Below, piece after piece: positions 1 through 10,500 of a DNA stretch of 23,418 bases. Below the pieces are notes generated by a model. The model was not told where the DNA came from. It saw only the letters and a list, made by a program, of their open reading frames with translations, and did no database searches. This stretch comes from CAZOYN01 sp964584135. GTDB lineage: Bacteria; Patescibacteriota; Saccharimonadia; Saccharimonadales; UBA4665. A program made the position numbers and the translations under genes. How positions within the stretch are numbered: the first letter of the stretch is position 1; every line of letters starts with the position of its first letter. The DNA lies in the NCBI GenBank assembly GCA_964584135.1, contig CAZOYN010000010.1:1-23418 (forward strand), written 5' to 3'.

Positions 1-114
1 ACATCTCCGGATCAAAGCATAGTTAGCTGCTCCCCGGAGCTTATCGCAGCTCCTCACGTCCTTCTTCGGTATCTTACGTCAAGGCATCCTTTGTGCGCGC
101 TTGAGTAACTTTTT
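1..114 (-). rRNA. 23S ribosomal RNA, 5' end (partial)
   Basis: Read on the minus strand, this is the 5' terminus of large-subunit rRNA. It contains the conserved GGATGCCTTG element, followed by GAAGGACGTG and GCTGCGATAAGC, in the same order and at about the same spacing as domain I of bacterial 23S. The mature 5' end is placed near 114 by counting back from ATGCC as in E. coli, so it is uncertain by a few bases. The rest of the gene lies beyond the left edge. The upstream side holds a leader and promoter, not a 16S gene or a tRNA-bearing spacer. Confidence 0.93.
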
Positions 115-122
115 ACGTTCGA

Positions 123-152
123 CTGAACAACAGCGGTGAAGCTATTATTCAG
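123..152 (-). other. Hairpin just upstream of the 23S 5' end
   Basis: On the minus strand CTGAATAATAGC pairs with GCTGTTGTTCAG around a 6-nt loop. The result is a 12-bp stem in which two positions are G-U pairs in RNA. On the DNA level the arms differ at exactly those two positions, so the helix forms in the transcript rather than as a perfect DNA palindrome. It ends about 9 nt before the mature 23S start, where ribonuclease processing of precursor rRNA usually occurs. A role in 5' maturation is inference. Confidence 0.6.
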
Positions 153-310
153 CCAGTGCAATTGACTAGTTATTGGTACCTACATGTGCGGTTGCCAATA
201 GCCGTTTGTCTAATTTGCTTCTCTCTTACCTACTTGTTAAATTGCGAAACCCAAGCGTTGGTCATCTTTGTGTAACGCCTTGAAAGCGTCACCCTAACTG
301 ATCCTCGCGG

Positions 311-376
311 CTTGAGTTTACGTTTGAAGCCCTTCCGGGTTGGCGCAGCGCCAGCGTGCCTCTACCTAAACTCAAG
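311..376 (-). ncRNA. Structured element at the 5' end of the 23S precursor
   Basis: A perfect 10-bp outer stem (CTTGAGTTTA, 367-376, with TAAACTCAAG, 311-320) encloses two small hairpins read on the minus strand. The first is TGGCG-CTG-CGCCA. The second is CCC-GGAA-GGG, with a GNRA-type tetraloop. Together they form a three-way junction of 66 nt. The predicted transcription start falls one or two bases before the first arm, so the fold would cap the RNA. It could be an rRNA leader element or an independently stable small RNA; I do not recognise it as a known family. Confidence 0.5.
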
Positions 377-384
377 CAACCTAC

Positions 385-413
385 ATGATACCAAAAATAA
401 CAGAGGCGGTCAA
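385..413 (-). promoter_or_regulatory. Promoter of the 23S rRNA unit
   Basis: On the minus strand a -35 box TTGACC (408-413) is separated by exactly 17 bp from a -10 box TATCAT (385-390). Each box matches the sigma70 consensus at five of six positions. The predicted start is near 378. It is the best-matching promoter in the window, fitting a highly expressed stable RNA. Confidence 0.7.
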
Positions 414-574
414 GCCACAGCCGCTGTAAAACAAGCTACACTTTGGCAGGTGAAAGTTGGCTTTGCCCGGCCGGCTGGGCAGGAATATCAGCGGCGCCCG
501 CGGCCTGCCCCCGCTACCAGCTGTCCGCTGCGTGTCGGCTAGGCCTGGCTCTTGGGTTTCCAGGTTATTGCAAA

Positions 575-650
575 GGGCTATCCAGGGGGATTCCAGGGAT
601 ATTTGCGGGTAATTCCCTGCGTATATACCTGGGTTTGCCCTGGGATACCC
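575..650. repeat. 76-nt imperfect inverted repeat with clustered CCWGG sites
   Basis: The region folds into one long hairpin. GGG-TATCC-A-GGG (575-587) pairs with 638-650 with two single-base bulges. CCAGG-ATAT (593-602) pairs with ATAT-CCTGG (623-632) with one mismatch. GCGGG (605-609) pairs with CCTGC (616-620), with one G-U. The loop is 610-615. Seven CCWGG pentamers occur between 544 and 653: CCTGG at 544, CCAGG at 560, 582 and 593, then CCTGG at 628, 639 and 649. The last six are arranged symmetrically about the centre. It lies between the 23S promoter and the 135-aa gene. A protein-binding dyad, a methylation-dense site and a structured RNA are all possible. Confidence 0.5.
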
Positions 651-719
651 TGGTTATCTAACGGAGATCTGCAGTATGGGCCCCAAAGGACTCAAAAAAG
701 AATCAAACAAAGAGAACAG

Positions 720-760
720 ACCAAACATTTAATATATAGTTAATGTTGGTTTGCCATAAT
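720..760 (+). promoter_or_regulatory. Candidate promoter and operator of the 135-aa gene
   Basis: A -10-like CATAAT (755-760) stands 7 nt before the ATG, so transcription would start at or within a base or two of the start codon. No good -35 box is seen at the standard distance, and no Shine-Dalgarno sequence is present. An imperfect inverted repeat covers 720-732 and 740-750 (ACCAA/CATT/AA against TTAATGTTGGT, two 1-nt bulges) around an AT-rich centre. A dyad in this position is a typical place for an autorepressor; whether this gene product binds it is inference. Confidence 0.4.
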
Positions 761-767
761 AGCTGAT

Positions 768-1175
768 ATGAAGGTTGAGATAGTGCTCGCGGCCGATGTA
801 AAACAGGCAGCCGAAGCCCGGGCCCGCGACCAGGGATATGCCTCGTTGGCCGCAATGCTCAAAGTGGTGGCAACCCAGGCGGCCCACAAAGCTCAGGCGG
901 CTGGCTTGGTGCCAGCGGCTATAACCCCAACAGCAGCAGCCCAAGCCAGCCCACCATTCCAAGCCAGCCCACCGTCGCAACCTATGACTGCCGCCGAGGA
1001 GGCCCAGGCTGCCCAAAGGCGAGCTTGGCTCAAGAAGCGGGAAGGTTTACCAACCCCCGACCAGGTGGTGTCGGACAATCCGCACATTTACCCCGAGGAC
1101 CTCTATAACTCTGACCTGGAGCTATACAAGGTCTTTCTAGACAGTGGCGTCCTGACAAGGAGCCTGAGCAAGTAG
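768..1175 (+). CDS. Hypothetical 135-aa protein, possible ribbon-helix-helix/antitoxin-like N-terminus
   Basis: I do not recognise the family with confidence. Residues 1-38 have the pattern of a RelB/ParD-type ribbon-helix-helix: a short strand (KVEIVLAADV), a charged helix (KQAAEARARDQG), a turn (GY-S), and a second helix (LAAMLKVVATQ). Residues about 39-75 are an Ala/Pro/Gln-rich linker containing a small repeat (QASPPFQASPPSQP). The C-terminus is a charged tail with DNPHIYPEDLYNSDLELYKVF, possibly a partner-binding segment. No signal peptide or membrane helix is visible, so a cytoplasmic protein is expected. The ATG at 768 is the only sensible start; there is no ribosome-binding site, consistent with a leaderless mRNA. 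No toxin gene follows: the next gene, 42 bp on, is convergent. If it is a regulator, the inverted repeat upstream is a candidate target. Confidence 0.6.
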   Translation: MKVEIVLAADVKQAAEARARDQGYASLAAMLKVVATQAAHKAQAAGLVPAAITPTAAAQASPPFQASPPSQPMTAAEEAQAAQRRAWLKKREGLPTPDQVVSDNPHIYPEDLYNSDLELYKVFLDSGVLTRSLSK

Positions 1176-1217
1176 TGAATAGCTGGGCGTAACCAGTTTG
1201 CGCACCCCGCCCTTCTA
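1176..1217. other. Short convergent intergenic gap
   Basis: These 42 bases separate the TAG of the plus-strand gene from the TAA of the giant minus-strand gene. A possible GGGCG/CGCCC pairing exists with a long loop and no T-tract on either side, so I see no convincing intrinsic terminator for either gene. Confidence 0.5.
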
Positions 1218-1520
1218 TTATTGGACGATGAAGTACTCGAAGCTATAGCTGGTGTTGGGCAGTGGGATGTTGGCAAGAGAGACGGTAAAACCTGTGGTAC
1301 TGACATTGCTCGGGTAAACCAACATCGGCGCACTTTTGCCATCGGCGGGAGTCAGTAAGATGTGTGGGGCTTTGCCGTAAGCCTTATTGAAGGTGATGGT
1401 AACCATGTCGCCAGCTGTTGGCCCATTTATGGCCGGAGCCGTCCCTGTTGCAGCCTTGGTCGGGTCGCCGCTCAGCAGCGTGATTGTGCCGCTCGTATCA
1501 TTGCCGTCTATGCTGACGCT
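1218..1520 (-). other. C-terminal tip domain of the giant fibre
   Basis: The last ~100 residues differ from the repeats and end in a compact beta-rich module: MVTITFNKAYGKAPHILLTP, then VSTTGFTVSL and a final aromatic strand YSFEYFIVQ. The pattern 'VTF.K.Y...P.I.LTP ... ST.GFTV' recalls small receptor-binding beta-sandwiches such as H-type lectin-like tips of fibres. It would sit farthest from the cell, where target binding is expected. The similarity is judged by eye only. Confidence 0.45.
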
Positions 1521-4500
1521 GGCATTACTACTGCCGGCAGCAGTCAGTACTTGCGCCCCGGGCGTGTTACCAGCAGTTATAATATGCCCGTTAACTGTTA
1601 TGTCGGCAACGCTGGTCAAGCCGGTAACTGTGAGGTTGCCTTGGAACGTCGCATCACCCTTCACCGTTAAGGTGCTGTCGAAAGTGGCGGCGCCAGTAAC
1701 CTCGAGCGTGGCAAGCTTGGTACCACCAGATACGTTCAGATTATTAAAGGTGGCTGTTGTACCCTGGACGCTGTCGGCGGTTAAGGTACCTGTTTGGACA
1801 CTACTGAAAGTACCCTGGTTCGGTTGGATCTGGTTGGCATCATTGACCTTATCAAAGGCACCGTATATCACAGATACGGAGGTGTATTTGTAGCCATTAA
1901 TCGTAGTGGTTACCGTACTCCAGTCAATGTTCTCGGCAGCCCTCGCAAAAATGTGGCTTACTGACGACGACGCATCATCTTTCATGGCATAACCAGCTAC
2001 ATCTGAGGTAATAAGTGGATCGCCGACACTAATATTGCTGCCACCACCTTGATCCACAACCCAGCTGGTACCGTTACCAGCAGCCATAATGAGGTACGGG
2101 TTGGCATTTGTATACGGTTGTGAGGGATCAAGCAATGCTAAGTAATTTCCTAAAACGTTTGGTTGGTTTTTGGCATTGCTTGGCGTAACGCCATAGATAG
2201 CTTCAGCCTTAGGATCACCATGCTCATGATCTACTACACCCGTATTAACGGTGACTTCGCCCATTTGTTCGGCTCCCCCTAATAACTTCGTATAGTGTGA
2301 GCCGGTAAAGGCATTGTATGAAGTTGTTGCTCCTGCAATAGATATCGAACCTTGGACGGTACCGCCACTGGCAAACGAAACTACACCGCCGTCATTACCG
2401 CGGTCAAAAATCGCTACCCCACCAGAGGCTGAAAAAACGCTAAGAAAGAAACCGGTATAGGTACTCGTCGTATTAATAGACACATGGCCATTCGCATCAA
2501 TCCGGGCAGATTCGGCGTTATTGTTATAGAACTGCAATAGCCCATCGGACGCTGAGTTTATACCTGTATCGTTGTCACCCACCGCCAAGTCTATCGTTGG
2601 AGCTGCCAGGGTGCCATGCCGACCGTTTATGAAAGCAGACCCTCGCACATCCAGTGTGGCAAATGGTGCGGCAGTACCAATACCAATGCGGCCATTAAGC
2701 GTATCGGCATCAAATAGGTTGCTCGTAGCAGCAGCATTCTGTATCTGGAAGGCGGTAACGCTATTAGAAGCGTTACTAAACACCGTGGGGCTATTGATAA
2801 AACCGTCTACGTTTAAGCCAGCAAGTCCTAGATACGGAACCTGGGTTGAGCCAGCAACAACCTGGACTGCATCTACATACATTAACGTACTAGTGGTGCC
2901 CGGGCTTATGACAATGGTAGCGACGCCTGTGCTGCTTGGGGTAAATGTACACCAGTAACGCTGGGTATTTGCAGATATAACACTGGTGGAGTTTAACGTA
3001 CAGCTGGTGCTCAGCGTAATGCCACTAATGGTAACACTGAGGGTATTGAAAGACCCTCCTCCCATGGCAGAGAAGCTTAATTGGTATGCCGTGCCGCTAT
3101 TGAGGCTCGCATTCGTACTTACTTGGGCACCGCCACTGGCCAAAAAAGCACTTGTAGTAACATCCATAGCTAAGGTACCGCTGTAAGCACCGGTATTACC
3201 ACTGGCAAGGGTCGCCCCGCCTGAAGATGTCCAGCCAGTTAAAGAGGTTTCAAAATCGGAGTTAGTAATGTAGTTATTGGTACTTGTCGGGTTGACCGAC
3301 AGGATATTATCGCCAAGCGCAGTTTGCACCTGGAATTCAGTACTACTGCCACTAGTTTTTATGCGTAATCCAGCACTGGCACCAGACCCTTGGACATCAA
3401 GCGTATACAGAGGGGTCCCGGTACCTATTCCAACATGGCTATTTAAAGTGTCTACTATGAGGGCGTTTGAAGTCCCGGCTGAATTCTGGACCTGGAAGGC
3501 AGTGGTGGAATCGTTGGTATTTTTGAAGAGTGTTGGGTCGTCTACGACACCACCAAATTCAAGCGCATTCGTGTACTGGGGCAGGACGTTTGAACCAGAG
3601 GCTACCTGTACATCATCCAGATACATATGCTGGCTCAGTGTCGTGGAGGTAATACTAATAGCCGTGATGTTGCTGGTCGTAAATATGAAGGTACAGTAGT
3701 AACGGGTAAAGCCAGTCGTGACCACGCTGAAGCTGTTGAGCGTACAAGCCTGGGTTATGGTACCACCAGTAAAGCTCACCGCCAGGCCAGACAGGGCCGC
3801 CCCACCCATGGCGTAGAAACTCAGGGTATAAGTACCGGGTGTGAGGGCACTACCAGATAGCCCGCTGCTGGTTATCTGGGCACCAGATGGTGAAGCGGTC
3901 CCAAGGGTGACGTCCAGTGCACCGGTGCCGCGGTAGATGTTAGCCGAGGTGGTTGTCCGGGTAATGCTTGCACCGGTACCGGTGGCGCCCCAGCCGGTAG
4001 TGTTGATTTCGAAGTCAGGGTTGGTAACCAGGTTGGATGACTGCGTAATGGTGGTATCAACCTGCAGCGCATTTACTCCGCTGGCATTCTGGACCTGGAA
4101 AGCAGTAGCCGAGTTAGTAGAAGTTTTAGCGGTTATGCTGGCGCTGGAACTATTGGTTGTCAGGTTGATGTTGCCCGTGCCGGAGCTGAGATTGAGGGCA
4201 CCCGATCCTTGGGCGGTGATAGCCAAAGCTGTGCCACTGGCACTTTGAACGGTGCCAGTACCAGTAAAGCTTAGGGTAGTGCTGTTGAGCGTTGTGCCAG
4301 CAACGTTTAGGCTGGTACCAAAGTAACCTGTCCGGAAGGCATTGGTGGTCACGACACCGAGGTCAATAGTATTGTTAGCATTCGGCTGCACGAGGTTATT
4401 GACCTGAAGGTTGGCGTTTTGGATGGTGAGCGTTGAGGCGCCGCCCTGCAACGTAACGGTTGAGCCGGAGTTGGTTGAGCCGATGGTGATGGCCTGGCTG

Positions 4501-7500
4501 GCTCCGGTAGCCGTGCCAATACCGATAGTGGAGGTAAAGGCCGAGGCGCCAGTAGCACCGATGCTGATAGTCTTGGCGCCGGAGTTGGTGTTGCCAATAT
4601 TAATGCTACCCGCGCCGCTGGTATCGATTTGCACGAAGCTAGAAGCGGCCGCGGTTAAGGTCACGCCGCCGCCCGATGATCCCACCGAGACGCTGCTTGG
4701 GCCTTGCAAGGACAACGTTTGGGAAGCTGCCGCGCTGATCGTGGCCGTGCCGGCGGCACCGAAGGTAAGCGTGCTACTGTTAAAGGTGTTGGTGTTATAC
4801 GTACTGCTGGTAGTTATAGCACCCGTATTGCTCACCTGGAACTGGCTCGTAGAGCCGACGCTTAGTAGGGCGCTGGGGTTGGTCGTACCGATGCCGACGA
4901 GGCCAGTACTGGTTATCCTCATCCATTCTGCCATTGTTCCAGACGCTTGGTTAGTCGCGAACTGTAAGTAACCGGCGTAATTGGCACTAGTGCCATTTTC
5001 CTTTCGGCCAGCAATTGAACCAAAAGCAATCTTGGCGCTATCGCCAGACGAGCCTCCCAGTAAAAGAGAGCCGCCCTTGTCCGCGGCCAAGCTATCGGTA
5101 GTACCTAGATAGACTGCGCCGGTTGCGGCTCCATTATTAACAACTTGGTTGGCAAAACGGACATCTAAAGCACTTGACGGCCCGGCCGTGCCAATCCCAA
5201 TCCGGCTATTCAGGGTGTCGGCCACAAGTAAGTTGCTGGTGCCGGCGGTATTTTGTATTTGGAAGGCGGTGGTGGAGTTACTGGCATTCTGGAACGTAGC
5301 CGCGCCGGTGTTGCTGAGGCTGGCTACGGTCGTACCGTTGGTGCGAATGTTCAGGCCATTATTATCATTAGTGCCGAGGGTGGCTGTAGCCCCGAAGCTA
5401 TTGCCGCCCTGGACAAAGGCTGCCGCGCCGGTGGCGCTGGTGGCAAAGCCACAGGCTGCCGAGCTTTGGAGACAGACGGTGCCGCCAGCCCCGGCTGTGT
5501 CGGGTATAGTAATCATCGCACTGCCCACCGTCAGTGCAGCTGTTTGCAGGGTAACCGAGCGGTTGTCAGTAGTACCATCGGAGAGGACTAGCTTACCTTG
5601 GGTAACCGTGCCGCTGGCAGCAATCCGGCCAAGGGTCAATTGGTTGCCAACATTGTTGAACAAAGCGTTGACGTTGCTGCTACCATCTTGGATTTGGAGG
5701 GCATTACCAGTACCGTTGTTCTGGATAAGCGCCACCGCACCGCTAGCGTTAGCGTACTGCTGGTTCAAGCTCAGTATGTTGGATGTGTCCGTACAGGTCC
5801 CGCCGCCACTGGTACTACAGGTGGAAGACAGGCTGGCTACCGCGCCCTGTACGGTGAAGGTGTTGGCGCTGGTCACACTGTTGGTACGAGCCAGCTTGAG
5901 GAGACTGCCAGTATCAGTAATGGTAGCGCCAGTTAAGGTACGGGTTGGGGCGACGTTAATCAGGTTGCCGGTGTAGGCCGAGAGGGCACCAGAGGCTGTA
6001 CCAGTTACATTGAGGGCACCCTCCGTTGTGGCAGTCAGTGAAGTGGTGTTGAACAGTAGGCCGGTAGCCGTAGTGGTGTTGGTACCACCTAAGTTAAGGC
6101 CTGTGCCGGTAGTCAGGCCAGTGCCGCCGAGGACTGTGCCGGTGGTGATGGTGTTCGAGTTTATAGCGGTGCCAGAGGTGACGTTGCCTATAGTAATCGC
6201 CGTGCCGGCGGCTGAACTCTGGATAGTATTGGTACTGCCGGTAGTGTTGCCAATGGTGATTGCGGTGGCATTCGTGATACCCAAGTTAATGCTGCTGGTA
6301 CCGGCTCCAGTCTTAGCGCCGCTGTCCAGTTGTAAGGTGCCGCCGTTGTTACCGCCAGAACCACCGGCGTCACCACCTTGGAGAATAAGGTTCCCGCCGG
6401 CGCTGCCAGTGGTGGCGGTGGCGCCAGCGCCGCCCTTAATGGTTAGCTGGGCACCGGCTGTACCAGCAGCACTGCTGGCAGAACCAAGTACGCTAAAGGC
6501 GTTCGGGGTAGCTGTACCGGTCGTAGCGGTAGCGTTACCCAAGATCAAGTTATTGGCCGTGTCAAAGAAGGCGCGGCCGTTAGGGCCAGAGGTCCCCGTA
6601 ACAAACTGCAGGCCATTGGCATCCAGCGTGCCCAATACGCCAGTCGCCCCAAAGCTGTTGCCGCCCTGGACAAAGGCGGTACCACTGGCAGTTGTTTGGC
6701 AGGCAGCAATGATGTTAGAGCCGTTACGGCAGAGATACGTAGCCGTGTTGGTGGTGCCGAGCGTACTCAACGTTAGTGCCTGGCTCACCGTCACCCCACC
6801 ACCAGATTGTAAGGTAGTGGTGCCGCCGGTAGTGCTACCAATAGACAGGTTCTTAGAGTTAGCGTTGGTACCAATACTAATGGCGCCAGTGGTGCCGGAG
6901 TCAATCGTCACCGTACCGGTGGTGCCAGATTGCAATGATAGGTTGATACCAGCGGCTGAAGCGATAGAGGCGCCACTGCTGAGGAGGATGGCAGTACCAC
7001 TCGTGGTACCACTAATATTAATGCCGGTGCCGTTGCTAACTTGGCTAATATTCAGTAAAGCAGCAGTAGAACCAGTGTCACTATTAGTTAGGCTAAGTAA
7101 CCCTGCCGAGTTGTCGTTGGTGGCATTGTTAGCTTGGGTAATAACTAAGGGGTAGCTGGCCCGGGCACCGTAGCTTAGGTCAGAGGTAATCGTTACTTGG
7201 CCGGTATTAGCGGTGCGCACGTCAAGCAGGCTGGTAGGCGCGGCCGTGCCAATGCCGACATTACCAGTACTGGTCACTTGCAGGGCTGGCAGGTGGATGC
7301 GGTAGTTTTGGCCGGCGTTTTCTTGGACCGCAGCGGCCAGGGTTAGGCTAGTCGTGCTCGCAACGGCGGTTATAGTTTGCTTGGTACCGTCTTGGAAGAT
7401 AAACTCATCACCGACCATGGCCGATGTCCAGGTAGTACCTACGCCAGTGACGGTAGCAGTTAATACCCCGCCCGTGCCAGCAGTACCAGTGTCATAGGTG

Positions 7501-10500
7501 TTTGGAGAGACACTGAGCAGGTTAGTTGGCGCCGTTGTGCCAATTCCTATATTTGGTGTATTATTGCTGGCCGTTGTTCCTACGCCGCCCAGGATAAGAC
7601 TGTTACTTTGCTGGACCTGGGCACCGTAGCCCAGAGCGGTGGCATTTTGGAGATTAGGCAGTGTGGCAAAGGTGGCAACGTTAGGGTCTTGGTAACCAGC
7701 GTTGTAACCGAAAGCCGTGTCGAAACTGCCACCGGTATTAGATAGTAGAGCATTGGCACCAACAGCCGTGTTATCCAAGCCAGTGTTGTTTTTTAGCGCA
7801 GTATAGCCAAGGGCAGTGTTGAAGTTGCCAGTGGTGTTGGATGTGAGGGCTTGGTAGCCAAGGGCAGTATTATCACTGCCCGTGGTGTTGGATTGGAGGG
7901 CAGTAGAGCCAACGGCAATGTTGAAGCCACCGGTGGTGTTGTTTAGAAGGCTCCTGTAACCTACGGCGGTACTTTGGGTGCCGGTGGTATTGTTTTGGAG
8001 AGATTGGACGCCAAGGGCGGTATTTTGGTTGCCGGTGGTATTGTTTTGGAGAGATTGGGTGCCAATAGAAGTATTGGAGCCACCGGTGGTGTTACTTTGG
8101 AAGGCCAGATAACCAACAGCGGTGTTCAGAGATGCCGTGGATGTACTGGCCTGGCCGGCCTGTAAGCCAATGTAGGTGTTTGATGTGTTACCTGAACCCC
8201 GTACTTCGAGGGCTACAACGCCACCGCTGTTCTTGACTTGGAGCGCGGCGTTGCTGAGCGTCACTAACTTGAAGGAGATGCTGGAGATAGTTCCAGTGTC
8301 TACAGCAGAGCTAATAGTAAAGGCTGGGTTGGTTGTGCCGGCGGTAGTAATGACATCTACCATGGGGTTGACGGTACCGGTGGTAGCTGGGCCGCTCACA
8401 CCACCAATAGTCGGGGTAATCGTTGTGGCGCCTGAGGATGGAGCGGTTGCGAACGATACCCGGTAGGTCGCGCCGTTCGTTACGCCACCGGTTATAGTAC
8501 AGGTTAAGTCTGCGGTGCTGCCTGAAGCATGCGTGTAAGGCCCCGAGCCGGTACCGGACCAGTTAGTGCCACTACAGTTACCGGTTAGGAGTTCTGCCCC
8601 TACGCTAGCATTACTATTAATGCCGCTGAGTGTCGTAATACTGTTCGTCGTATCTACATTAAGGACTGAGGTAGCACTGGTATTCTGTATCTGTAAGGCC
8701 GTAACTGAGCTGGCAGAGTTAGTACCGCCTATGAGGAGGTCACCATTGCTGTTGAACTTAGTGAGCACATTAGCACTGGAGTTTTGGAAGTCCAGTAGGT
8801 CACCAGCCCCGTTGGCTTTAATCACCCCTGCGACATTGCCGCTCGTTGGCTGGATGTAAAAGCTGGCGCTTGTCTGAACGGTCGTACCATTCTGGATGTA
8901 GCTGCCCGAGCCCGAGCTAGTGGCAAAGCCACAGGCAGCGGCGTTCTGTAAACAGACAGTGCCGGTAGCATCTGGCAGTGTGATGGTACGGCTAGCTGTA
9001 AGGGTGGCAGATTGTAGGGTAGCGCTGAAGTTGTCGGTCGTACCATCAGCAAAGGCTAGTTTACCGGCCAAGCCAGTACCGCTGGCAGCAACGCGGCCTA
9101 AGACGAGTTGGCCGTTCGTCGTATCAACCGTGGCGACGGCCAGGCCGGAGGTGTTTTGAACCTTGAGAGCGGTTGTGGAGCTGGCAGAGTTGGTACCGCC
9201 GATCGTCAGGTCGCCATTGCTATTAAAGGAGCTCAGGACGCTGCTGGTGGTGCCGTTGAACTTGTTCAGGTCTAAGAGGTCGGCAGTTTGGCCGTTGGCG
9301 CCTTCGATGACGCCGCCAACCCGGTTGGTACCAGCCGAGCGGATATAGAAGTTGGCTGCCGTCTGGACCACAAAGGTGTTTTGGATGTAGTTGCCAGAGC
9401 CGGCCGCCGGAGTACAGTTAGCCAGGTTAACGGTACACAAGGTGTCATTCGCCGTGATGGCCGGGGCGGTCAAGTTAAAGTTATTGCCTGCCCCAAGGGC
9501 TGAGGTCTTAAAGGTCAGTGAGCTGGTGTCGCTACCGGCAAATAATTTAAGCGACCCGGCGGTCGAGCCAGAAGCGCCCACAGCGATGCCGCTGGAGCCC
9601 AGGACATTCAACGCGCCATCAGTTTGCAGTACGCCAGCGGCCTGGCGGTATAGGTTGGTGTCAGTGCCCAGGTAGATACCGCCACTAGCTGCCGTGGTGT
9701 TGGTGCCCACGGTTAGCGCGCCATTGGCGGCCACGGCCGATGGGCCAACAGCCACCTTCTGGCCGGAGGTATCAACTACCAGCACATTGGTGCTACCAGC
9801 CGACTGGACTTCAAAGGCTGTGGTGGAGGTAACTTTGGTTATGACGCCACCGCTGTTAGGGTTGACGGTAAAGACATCGCTGCCGCCGTTTTGGACAGCA
9901 AAGCGGCCGCCGCTGGCGCTACAGGTCGTACACTGCAGGTTAAATAAGACATTCGGGTCAGTTGCCACATCTGGCGACGTAACCACTAAGTCCTTACCGG
10001 TGGCCAGCAGGATACTAGCCGGTGTACTGGAAGCGTCGTACGTGTCCTGAAGCGTTATAGAACCACCCGAGCCCGAGCCATTGTTGCAGTTGGCAAAGGT
10101 CAGCGTCCCGGCTGTACCAGTATTTTTTACACACTGGTTGGCACTGCCTAGGCTGGTTGGTAGGATGATTGTCTGGTTGGCAGCCGAAACGCCGGGCTGC
10201 AAGGTGGTAGTGTGCGTGCTGCCATCGTTCAAGACCAAGCTGCCGGTTTGGCTGGAGGTACCGATGGTAACCGTGGCGCCCTGCACCGCTAAGGTACCAG
10301 TGTATGTCAGGGCAGAGCCGGACTCACTAAGGCCAGAGCTAGTGAGCGTGGTGGCACCGGTGAATTTAGCGATCGCGCCGCTTACGCCACCGCTGGCCGT
10401 GACGCCACCACCGGTGCCGACACAGTTAGCCAGCGTTAGCAAACAAACCGTATCGCTGACACCAGCGGTGTTCGGCAGGCTTACGGTTGAACTGCCAACC

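Larger units (their letters stand above)
115..378 (-). other. 5' leader of the 23S rRNA transcript
   Basis: This is the stretch between the predicted start point (about 378, from the promoter at 385-413) and the 23S 5' end. It carries no tRNA, 5S or open frame that I would defend. Three strong foldable elements are visible on the minus strand: a multibranched element at 311-376, a hairpin near 265-290 (GTGACGC and GCGTTAC around a 7-nt loop), and a 12-bp hairpin at 123-152 close to the mature 5' end. Such leaders normally serve precursor folding, antitermination and RNase processing. I could not recognise a boxA antitermination element. Confidence 0.6.

Noticed and set aside
115..384. 16S-23S spacer with tRNA genes
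   Set aside because: No cloverleaf and no 16S 3' end (anti-Shine-Dalgarno region) are present; a promoter occurs instead.
312..743. Short plus-strand open frames at 312-542, 443-661 and 552-743
   Set aside because: They overlap each other, the 23S leader and promoter and the CCWGG hairpin, have low-complexity translations and no ribosome-binding site.
729..1016. Minus-strand open frame opposite the 135-aa gene
   Set aside because: Its Gly/Trp/Leu-rich translation is a shadow of the Ala/Gln-rich plus-strand gene; the plus-strand frame has a better composition and a promoter-like sequence at its start.
6010..7155. Long open frames on the plus strand opposite the giant gene (for example 6010-7155, 16345-17733, 18289-19572)
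   Set aside because: They are antisense shadows. The Gly/Ser/Thr/Asn-rich repeats on the minus strand give stop-poor, Val/Pro/Ala/Leu-rich translations on the plus strand, without ribosome-binding sites or domain-like composition.
7695..8180. Possible CRISPR array from the regular ~51-bp repeats
   Set aside because: The repeat lies in frame within the giant gene, is conserved at protein level, and its units are contiguous with no unique spacers.
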